From Pyropia haitanensis (Eukaryota; Rhodophyta; Bangiophyceae; Bangiales; Bangiaceae), in the NCBI GenBank assembly GCA_008729055.1, contig SDUX01000004.1, forward strand, positions 3,536,172-3,600,171: a stretch of DNA of 64,000 nucleotides. The letters run 5' to 3'. The translations under genes were made by a program, and so were the position numbers. Below are positions 56,501 through 64,000 of the stretch, piece after piece. Position 1 is the stretch's first letter; each line of letters opens with the position of its first letter. The notes below the pieces were generated by a model, which made no database searches, had not been told where the DNA came from, and saw only the letters and a program-made list of their open reading frames with translations.

Positions 56501-56677
56501 GCCCGACGCCCGTGGGCGGCCGCTGCCGCTGCCACCGCCGCCGCCCCCGCCCGAGCCGCTCGTCGCGGCGCGGCGGAGGACGTCCGACGGCGGGGGGGCG
56601 TCGCCGTCGGCGGCGGCGGCGCCGTCGGGGTCATCCTCCCCGCGGCGGGACTTTCGGAACATGCGCTTGAGTAACAT
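53584..56677 (-). CDS. PP2C-family Ser/Thr phosphatase with long N-terminal extension
   Basis: Exons 56677-55689, 55310-54358 and 54058-53584 give about 805 residues; one frame break at the C run 55841-55853. Metal-dependent (Mg/Mn) protein phosphatase. Core motifs in order: KENQ-DAYFAHG across intron 1, LLGVFDGHG, FSGTTAVVAWLFG, MYVAWVGDSRC, DVSHDQKPVRADEKKRV, AMTRSIGD, SFVVLASDGVW-EFM across intron 2, and DDTTAVVLYLEW. The aspartates that bind metal in this family (D-G-H-G, S-D-G, D-D) are all present. An Ala/Ser insert lies between GDSRC and the H-D-Q-K-P motif. The first 300 residues are charged and probably disordered and contain R-L-S-L-D three times. Start at MLLKRMFRKSRRGEDD. No membrane segment. 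Confidence 0.85.
54059..54357 (-). other. Intron 2, PP2C gene (299 bp)
   Basis: Donor GTGTG|GTACGT, acceptor GCCGCAG|GGAG, phase 2. It rebuilds the conserved D-G-V-W-E-F. Confidence 0.9.
55311..55688 (-). other. Intron 1, PP2C gene (378 bp)
   Basis: Donor AATCAG|GTATGT, acceptor TTTACAG|GAT, phase 0. It rebuilds K-E-N-Q-D-A-Y. Confidence 0.9.
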
Positions 56678-58260
56678 GGTGTGAGACCCAGGGGCAAGGG
56701 GGGGAAAGAAGGGGGGGGGGGGGGGGGGCGTCGGCAGTGAGTGGGAGTGAGGAGGCGAAAGGGGCGAAGAGGGAAAGGGGGAGGAGCGAAAGGTCCGGCG
56801 CTACCAGTGGCGCGGCGTGTCGGGAGATGTCACGGCAGCGGGCACCGGCCGCGGCCTCCCCTCTCGAGCGGGGCAAGCCGAGTCAACCACCCGCCGTCCG
56901 CCACGCGCCGCGAGGCTCCACGCCAGTGCCGGCCCGCCGCGGCAGGGGTGACCTCCACGCCGACAAATCCGCCCGTCGCCGATTGGGGTGGAAACAGCGA
57001 TGGCCGTGGCGACCACGCGCGGGCGGGCACTCCCAAGCGCCGACCTGCCGTCGGGCCGGCGGCGGCGCCTCCGCACCCGCGCGGGTCCCAAAGTGGCACA
57101 CACGCCCCCACTCCCACGGCGCCGCCTCGTCACGACGGTCGGGGTGCCGGTTGCTGCTGGCCGCGTCCCGCAGCTGCCGCGACGCCGCGGCGCAGGGTGT
57201 GGCCGGCACGAAGGTGGCGACGGCGAGGGCGTGACGGGCGTCGCTGGTGGCGGCCAGTCCCAGCCACAACGGGCGAGCCACCGCGGGCCCGGCGCGCACG
57301 TCTGGGCGCGCCCACCCCGCAGGTTCTGCGGCCTGGCACCCCCCACGGCCCCGCGCGGGGGCAGGCGGGCGGGCAGGCGGGCGGGCGGGCGGGGACGCCG
57401 CGCGCGGGCGGGGCGCGTGCGGCACACGCCCACACGCCAGTGCTGGCAGCGGCGGCGGCCGGTGGGGCGGGCGGCGGCGGGTGGCACACGCCGCAACGCG
57501 CAGGCTCGCTCGTGGCTGTGCGTCGGCGTGGCGGGGGGGGGGGGGGGGGGGGGGGCGCAGCGCACCCTCGGGCGGGGAGAGGCGGGGAGGGGGGCGGTGG
57601 GACGCGCGGCTCGGGCGGGCCTCTGCCTGCGACCCGGCCGTCACCCCGACAGACTCGAACGACCGACCATGCTGCCGCACGCTGGTGGGGCGAGGGGCGG
57701 CGCTGTGCCCCCCTGTGGCCCCCTGTGGGGGTACACCCCTTTTGGAGTACCCAGTGAGGGGGGGCGGGACTGCTAGACAGAAAGGAACCGGGTCGAGCGT
57801 AGACGGAAACACAGGAAGGAGAGGGCGCGGGGGGGTGGCGGACGGGGGGTGGACCCTGCAGGCCGCGGCCGCCCTCCCAAGCCCCCTCCGCTGCCGCTCC
57901 CCCCCCTGTGAAACGCGGCCTGCACACGCCAACCCCACACCAAATGCGACGTCAAGTTTCGTCTCCCCTCCCCCCGCCCCCCTCGCTCTGCCGCCACGTG
58001 CTTCCAACCCAGATCCGGCCGTCTTGCCGAGTGGCGGCGAGCGGCGCGCGCACGGCGCACGTAGGCCAGCCCCGACTGGAGAGGCGGCGTGCCACCCGCC
58101 ACCAGAAGGCGGCCAGCCGGCGCACGAGCCGCGCCCCCAGCCGAGACACACGCAATGCGCGGCGGTTAGGGGGATCCAACTTCGATCCGGCTTCTGCGTA
58201 CAAGACAGTGGCTCACGGCCCCGCTGGAGCGAGTCCAGCTCCTGTAACGAAAGCAGGAGG
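56678..58260. other. Intergenic upstream of the PP2C gene
   Basis: GC-rich with G runs at 56711-56729 and 57534-57555 and a short GGGC/GGCA repeat at 57357-57398. Open frames on both strands show no domain. Nothing supported. Confidence 0.4.
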
Positions 58261-58930
58261 GCATCATCGACCATGAGCGCTGTAACGACTCCATGAGAAT
58301 CGAGGAGCGGCCCAGTGTTGGAGGCTATGATCAGCCCTCATCGTACGCCTACAATCTCGTTGCCACCTTCTGGAACTGTTGCTATGAAAAAATGGAACAT
58401 GTGTCTAACATTGAACATAATCTGATTGAGCAGCATTTTTCCCTGAAGAGAAAGATGGATTTTCACGCACAGGTCCCAGTCGGCAGTTGGAGGAGGCCTT
58501 GCTTTTTTTTTCTAGCGATGCGTACATCGACCACGACCAGATGCTGCGGCGCTTGGACGGTCGCGACGGCGGTGTTACATCCATACGGGCGTCGAGTCTG
58601 TCTACCGCTTCTTTCCAAAAGCATGATGCTTTCGCTTTCTCACGCGTATTGCTCGTACGGCAGCGGCAAGCGTGCCCCACGCAGCTGCCAATTCCGAAAC
58701 CATCAGCAAAAGCCGTATTTGTTGGCATAGTTCAGGACGTGCACTTGAAAGTCGTTACTTTTTTGTTGCGCACGTCTCAGGCTCTCGATGGCTTTTTCTG
58801 TGTGAGGATTTCACCTTCCGTGCAAGTTTCTTCTCATCGATGGTCATCCACGATCTTGTGCGGCACGGCAAGACTGGCTCGATTTCAGGACACCTGCCGC
58901 TGATGCTGACACTGATTCATCGTAGCTTTT
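58260..58930. other. Low-GC island, possible degraded insert
   Basis: About 670 bases of roughly balanced composition between GC-rich flanks, with sharp edges. Three short overlapping frames on the plus strand (58293-58730, 58487-58903, 58672-59079) use AT-rich codons unlike every other gene in the window. None shows a domain. No terminal repeats were found. It may be the remains of a transposed or transferred gene. Confidence 0.4.
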
Positions 58931-60545
58931 GTGTGGCCACCAGGCCGCCGCGAGCCGGCCTCTCGCACCGATGTGTCCGCGCCCGCCGGTCACGGTCGCG
59001 GGAAGGTCCCCTCTCTGGCACGGTGCCGCCCTACAGCCGGCGGGAGGAGACGGGCTCCACGCACTCGCCCGCCAGGTGAGTGTAGCCGCCGTTCCGCGGT
59101 CGCGGTGGTGTCAAGGCTGCGCCTGCAGCCTCGCCGCTGCCCCCCAGATGTAACCGTCCTTCTGCAGGACTGCGCGACTCTGGTGGTGGTGAGGAAAAAG
59201 TGCCATCACGACCATCGCCGCGCGGGATGCACGCAGCTGGCCAGGCCGACCGGCCGTCGGCGCTCTGCCTGCTCGTGGCGGTCTGCGGCGCGCGTGTGAA
59301 CCCGCCCGCGACGGGTGCCCGTCCTCGAGTGGCGGCGCCGCGTCTGGGAGACTCGACTGTCGAACGTCGGGTATGGATGCCCCCGCCGCGCGGTTGGTGC
59401 GACCGGCGGCGTGATGACGCAGCAGGCCCGGTGGCGGCCGCGGCCGCGCCAGGCCCGTGACGTCAGGGCCAGTCATTGGCTTCGGCGGCCGCCGGGTCGT
59501 ACCGGCTGGCATCCCGAAAACGGGGGCCACGTACACGCTGTGGTGCGGGATGGCCTTCCCTCCCCTCCCCCTCCGCCCCCCTCCGCCCCCCTCCCATCTG
59601 TATGGTGAGGATACACGCCTATCCGGCTCGTGGCGGACCTGGCACGGAGGCGGCCAACTGGGCCATCATGGCCGGCAGTCCTTTCTGCGCGGCGGCAGCG
59701 CTGCCGCAGCCGCCGTAGAACCGCGGCGACAGCCGCCGCCGGTGACGCGACAACGGCGGGCGGCGACGGCGAGCGCCGTGGCGCGCGCGTCGCCCACTGC
59801 CGCCGCGTGTGCGCGCGGCGGCCACACGGCACGCGGGCGCCGTTTACCAGTTTTGGCTGCGGGGGGGTGGGCCGCCGGGCGACCGCTTTGCCGACCGCTA
59901 ACCCCCCGTCCATCCTCCGCCGCCTCTCCTCCCCCTTTCTCGGGCACCGCCGCTGTTTGTGCGCCAGCCACGCCTGAGCACGGTGGCAGCTTGCGAACAG
60001 AGCAAAGAGACGCAGCGACATGGAGACGGGGGGCACCTCCAACCGTTTTCCATGCGCCTGTGTCACCTGCCGAGAGCGGCGGCGGAACCCCGACGGCGCA
60101 CTGCTCCATGCTATTGCCGGAAACGACGCTGGCGGCACGGCACGGCGGTCCATTGCTGCACTGGGCCTTTGAGCCGGGGGGGCGACGTTCGACGCCCCCA
60201 CCCCTCGCCGTGGCGGTCCCGGAAGGGGACCGCCGCCGCCACCTGCACCGCGGCCAGCCCCGCCGGCGGTGGCGGCGGTGGCAACGGCAGCGGCGATGGC
60301 GGTGGCAGCGGCAGCGGCGACGGCGGTGTGGGTGACTGTGGCGGGGGCTCGCCCGCAGCGGCCTCCCCCATCAACCTTCCCCCCCCGCTGTCGCACAGGG
60401 AGGGATGTGAAGAAGCAACCGTACCACCGCCACACTCATCCACCCCGCGTGACTAGAGCCGCGATGCACCCTCCGCGTGGCCGCCGCGTGGCACCGCGCC
60501 AGCCGAAGCGCCGGCGACCCCTCTCTGCCCCTCTTCCCCCAGCCA
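58931..60545. other. GC-rich stretch, no gene supported
   Basis: A good donor-like site CGCCAG|GTGAGT lies at 59075 and a possible acceptor TTCTGCAG|GAC at 59168, but joining them gives no recognisable protein. A GGTGGCAGCGGCAGCGG-type repeat sits at 60265-60330. Nothing else. Confidence 0.35.
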
Positions 60546-60995
60546 TCACCCGCTGTCCATCTTCCCCCACCGTCCCCACCGCCCGTCCTTCCGACCACTT
60601 CCACAGACAGCCGCCCCGCTCTCGCGCCACCGGCCGAGTGCGTTTCCAATGACGGCCCGATACGAGCCGCGCTTGTCCATGACGGCGCGCCGCCCCGTCA
60701 GCCCTGCCCCTTCCTCCCGCCTGCCGCCCCCCGTCCCCAACCCGCTCACCCCGCACGCCGCGGGCGGCGTGAAAGCGGGCAGGTCAGCGGTCGACGAGAC
60801 GCGGCCACCGCCGCTGCCGCGGCCGCCATCTCGCACGGTGACAAGGACCACCGCCCGGCGGTCGCCGCTGTCGTCGACCCCGACGCCGTCAGCCCCGCCG
60901 CCGCGGAGAAGAACGAATACGTAGCGGCCCGTCACCACTAGCGCCACGGCGAGAGCCAGCACCACCGCTGCCAGCACCAGCACCCCCATCGCCAT
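60546..60995 (-). CDS. Small membrane-anchored protein, unrecognised
   Basis: 149 residues from ATG 60995. Residues 4-30 form one strongly hydrophobic helix (VLVLAAVVLALAVALVVTG then RYVFVLL), followed by a soluble tail rich in Gly, Arg, Asp and Ser with a short beta-like segment RRAVVLVTVRDGG. It resembles a single-pass signal-anchor protein. The region just upstream (60995-61170) is balanced in composition and could be its promoter. No family recognised. The clear amphipathic switch after the helix is why I keep it, with moderate confidence. Confidence 0.4.
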   Translation of the reverse strand: MAMGVLVLAAVVLALAVALVVTGRYVFVLLRGGGADGVGVDDSGDRRAVVLVTVRDGGRGSGGGRVSSTADLPAFTPPAACGVSGLGTGGGRREEGAGLTGRRAVMDKRGSYRAVIGNALGRWRESGAAVCGSGRKDGRWGRWGKMDSG

Positions 60996-61819
60996 ACGTG
61001 TTCAGTGGTTTCAGGCGAGTGCAGAACTCCAGTTCGCGCGCTCGTCAGCGCTGGTGACAGGCAGCCTCCCGCAAACATGCCTGGATTGCATGCGATACGG
61101 GGAAAGTCCTCGACATCGGTCAGTCTCGGTGTGTCCAAGTTACGCAGCAACTGCACCACCAATGTCTCTATCGACTCCGTCTTGCCATCACCCGCTCACA
61201 CCTGGGGGATGCCGCTCATGGGTGGTGCCGCCGGGCTCCCATCACCGCCGTCCTGGTTGGTGCTGTTCTGCACCACAGCCCCCAGCTCCTGCACCGCGGC
61301 GCACAAGTGTCCCACCAGGGAGAGTGCTCCATTCGATGAATTCGGCCGCAATGGGTTCGTCGCGGCTCCCCCCCCTCTGTACGGACCCACCCGTCCTTGT
61401 CTCGTGCGCGCTCGCACCCGCGTTTAGTGCTTTGCGTGTGGCGAATGCGTAGACCGTTGGCTCCTCACGCCCGTCCGCAACGTGGCGGGCGTCACGGGGG
61501 CGGCCCGCTACGGGGTGTGCCGCGTCGAGGGCAAAGAGGCCGGGACAGACGACAAGCAAACCAGGCACAGATGGAGATGGGCGTAGGTCCCTTCGACGCC
61601 ACTCCCCACCAAACGCCCGTCAAAGAGATGACAGCGACAAGAAACGGACAAAAAGAAAAGATAATCATGGGCACAAACGACGGAAGTGAGCTCAGACCAC
61701 AAAACCACCCTGCCCCAAAGCAGGCGTGAGCTGCCACCATCGGCCCTCCTCCCATCCCCAGTCCCCTTCCTCGCGCCGAGTCCGTTTGTGCCCACTCCGC
61801 CCCTCCCGCCCGCCCCACC
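60996..61819. other. Intergenic, moderately GC-rich
   Basis: Mixed-complexity sequence with no frame of note. 61610-61700 is A-rich and is probably the 3' region of the TPR-DnaJ gene. Confidence 0.4.
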
Positions 61820-64000
61820 CTACACGTGTGCGTACCGCACGTCCTGCTCCATCTCCTCCCTCCGAGCCTCGTGGCGCTCCGCGTCGGCGCGCATCTGCGC
61901 GAACTTTTCCGGGAAGCAGCATTGGAGGACCAGCCGGTACGGCAGGCACAGCAGGTAGAGGATGAGAAAGACGAGAAAGACAAGGATCACCAGCGGCAGC
62001 AGCAGAGCCAAGACCACCCCCGTCACCACCCAGTTGACGCCCCGAACACTGAGGAGCCAGACCAGCCAGCCGGGCAGCTGGACGGGCTCCTGCCGTGCCT
62101 CCCACTCGGCATAGGTTTGCTCGGCCGAGGCGTCGCCGTCGCCTCCGGCGCCGGGTGGGGGCTTCCGCTCCGTCATGTACTTGTCATAGAGGGTGCGCTT
62201 GAGGCTGTTGGAGAGGGTGTCGTACGCGAGCGACACCTCCTTCATCGCATCGTCCGCACCGGGCACATTGCACTTGTCAGGGTGCAGCAGGCGCGCCAGG
62301 GTGTAGTAGTTCTTCTTAAGCTGCGCGGGCGACGCGTCCGGCGACGCGTGGAGGACCACGTAATAGTTGGCAGCCGCCTGGATCCGCGCCACCTCCTCCT
62401 CGGGAGTGCCGGGAAAGGAGCCCACCGAAGCCGTGGCGTCGCCCTTGGTGTCCCCACCACCCGCCGCCGGTGCTGCCGTGGCCCCTGTAGCGGCGCCCGC
62501 TGCTCCGGCCGCGGCAGCCCCTGCTGCAGCACCAGTCGAGCCGCCGCCGGCGCCACTCGCGCCCGTCGCGCCCGCACCCGTCGGGGCCCCAGACGCCGGG
62601 CCCGTCACACCCGCGGCGCCATACCCTCCAGTCCCACCGCCCCCCGCCTCCGGAGGGGGAGCATTCCCCGTCACTGGAGGTGGCCGCACGTTGCCAGAGT
62701 CCACCCCCACCGACGCGGTCGACGGGATCGAGTCGAGCCCCATGCTGGGCCCACCGGTATGGATCCAGCTCCCGGCAAGCCCCACGGGCATGCCGGTCTG
62801 CCTCTGCGAGGTCGACCGGCCGACGCCAATGCCACTCGGCGCCACCCGTTCGGCCGGTACCTCGTCAGCTGCCGCTGCCGCCTGTGCAGCGCCCGGCCCC
62901 TGAACCGCGTTATACGCGGACACGCGGGCGCGTGCCGCGCGCTTGCCCTTGAGCAGCGCCCCGTCGCCGGGGCACTTGTCCAGGCCTGCCGTGAAGGTAG
63001 CAAGGGCGGCGGCGTACGAGCCAGCTTCCAGCTGTGCGGTGCCCTTACGCCACCAGCCTTTCCCCCACATAGGGTTGAGGGCCACCGCCATGTCCGCATC
63101 CCGCACGGCCCTATCGTAGAGCTCCATCTTGGTGTGCGCAGCGGCCCTGTGAGTACAGTGACACAAAAATACAGCATCGGAGCGGACGCAGCGGGAAAAA
63201 CAGACCACACGTCAACAACAGCATACCGACGTCGTTACCGCAGACGAGTGGATTCAGGGGACAGACGCGGGGTACGCAAAAAAAAAAAAACAGGGTGGGC
63301 GGAGCAAACGCGTGAGCGTCACCGTACTCACGTGCAACCGGCCATCTGGCGCGTCGGCAGCGCCACCATCTGCGGCAGCCGGCCACATAGCTCGCCCCCC
63401 GACCGCATGCCAGACCCGCGAGAGGCGTGGCCCGCCAGACACGCGCTCCAGCACCCCCGCCCCCCCCGTTCCGCCACCTCGCTGCCACAACAACCCGCCA
63501 TGCAAACCACCCGTGCCCCCGTCGCCAAGACCGCACGCCCTGCCCGGCAGCCGGCCAGCCCACCAGCTACACCGCAGCGTCATGCCGCACGCACATCTCA
63601 AACGCCACCACGCTCGAGAGCCCCAGAGGGCCACACCGACGACCTCCCCCCCCCCGTCTCCCCCACCCACCCGCCCGGCACCTGCCCCTCCCCCCGTTAG
63701 GTATCAGACCCAACGACCATTCGGTCGCCAGTCGGGATGACCACGGATCGCAAACCAGAGGGGAACGAAAGAAAGACAGAGACCAAGATGAAAAGAGCAG
63801 ACCAACCCACGTACCTGTTGCTAAAGAGTGCCGCATTGGTCGGGTCATGCCCAATCGCCTCGGTGTAGTGGGCGGCGGCCTCGTCATAGCGCCCCGCTTT
63901 AAAGTGCTCATTGCCGGCGGCCTTGCATGCCTCAGCCGTCGCGTTGCCTTCGGGCTCCTCCTCTGGGACGGGCGGCGACGGTGCGGCCGCGCTCGTAGCC
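61820..64000 (-). CDS. TPR-DnaJ membrane co-chaperone, 5' end missing
   Basis: Exons 64000(beyond)-63815 and 63146-61820. An acidic lead is followed by a TPR unit (ACKAAGNEHFKAGRYDEAAA, HYTEAIGHDPTNAALFSNR), continued after the intron (AAAHTKMELYDRAVRDADMA, VALNPMWGKGWWRKGTAQLE). A 180-residue Gly/Ala linker precedes a J domain: NYYVVLHASPDASPAQLKKN, then YYTLARLLHPDKCNVPGADD with the essential H-P-D, then AYDTLSNSLKRTLYDKYM. A long hydrophobic region (VNWVVTGVVLALLLPLVILV and on, 61960-62060) makes one or two membrane helices, then a charged tail ending RYAHV. TPR plus J proteins bridge Hsp70 and Hsp90; the C-terminal anchor suggests the ER or another membrane with the J domain cytosolic. 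Unlike DNAJC3 there is no visible signal peptide, but the start lies outside the window. Confidence 0.85.
63147..63814 (-). other. Intron, TPR-DnaJ gene (668 bp)
   Basis: Donor AACAG|GTACGT, acceptor CTCACAG|GGCC, phase 2. It joins LFSN-R-AAAHTKM and completes the TPR. Confidence 0.85.

Noticed and set aside
59070..59290. Two-exon gene using the GTGAGT donor at 59075
   Set aside because: The joined product shows no recognisable sequence, and the donor differs from the GTRYGT seen in all resolved introns.
1..64000. CRISPR array
   Set aside because: Tandem repeats present are direct low-complexity tracts without unique spacers of even length.

Overview
The window looks like nuclear DNA of a very GC-rich eukaryote. 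Spliceosomal introns are visible (seven resolved, all GTACGT or GTATGT at the donor and CAG at the acceptor). The proteins are of eukaryotic type: RAD51C, an RNase P Rpp21/Rpr2 subunit, methylsterol monooxygenase, PP2C, an RPUSD2/Pus9 pseudouridine synthase and a TPR-J protein. A DUF2358-SOUL protein, known from plastid-bearing lineages, points to a photosynthetic host. Intron-poor genes, heavy Ala/Gly/Pro expansions and extreme G/C content fit a bangiophyte red alga (Porphyra/Pyropia type), but this is inference; a GC-rich green alga cannot be excluded.

Layout. 1-5.3 kb: two inverted copies of a DUF4139 (MuiA-like) gene, one running off the left edge, flank an SRPBCC-like gene. 5.6-6.9 kb: a voltage-gated-type ion channel with one intron and a non-canonical pore filter. 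6.9-12.6 kb: about 5.6 kb of low-complexity G/C sequence with no gene I can support. 12.6-16.9 kb: a very large unrecognised single-pass membrane protein. 17.0-18.7 kb: RAD51C-like recombinase. 19.7-21.8 kb: low-complexity protein with a possible MED30-type C-terminal helix. 22.7-24.0 kb: DUF2358-SOUL protein. 25.9-29.6 kb: an RCC1-BTB-RING protein. 30.5-32.5 kb: ankyrin-repeat protein. 34.2-36.5 kb: membrane-anchored trypsin-like protease. 39.65-40.39 kb: a 741-bp element with perfect 22-bp terminal inverted repeats. 40.7-43.3 kb: RPUSD2/Pus9-like pseudouridine synthase in three exons. 45.4-47.7 kb: site-2 protease. 49.2-50.1 kb: Rpp21/Rpr2. 50.3-51.1 kb: sterol C4-methyl oxidase. 53.6-56.7 kb: PP2C phosphatase in three exons. 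60.5-61.0 kb: small membrane protein. 61.8-64.0 kb: TPR-DnaJ membrane protein running off the right edge.

The genes are individually transcribed and do not form an operon or pathway cluster. One theme runs through the window: in at least ten otherwise conserved genes the reading frame breaks at long G or C homopolymers, and most breaks have the direction expected for one lost base. This most simply means homopolymer errors in the assembly, so several genes are reported as spans with frame breaks. Site-2 protease and the sterol oxidase are functionally related in animals and fungi (sterol homeostasis), but their closeness here may be chance.
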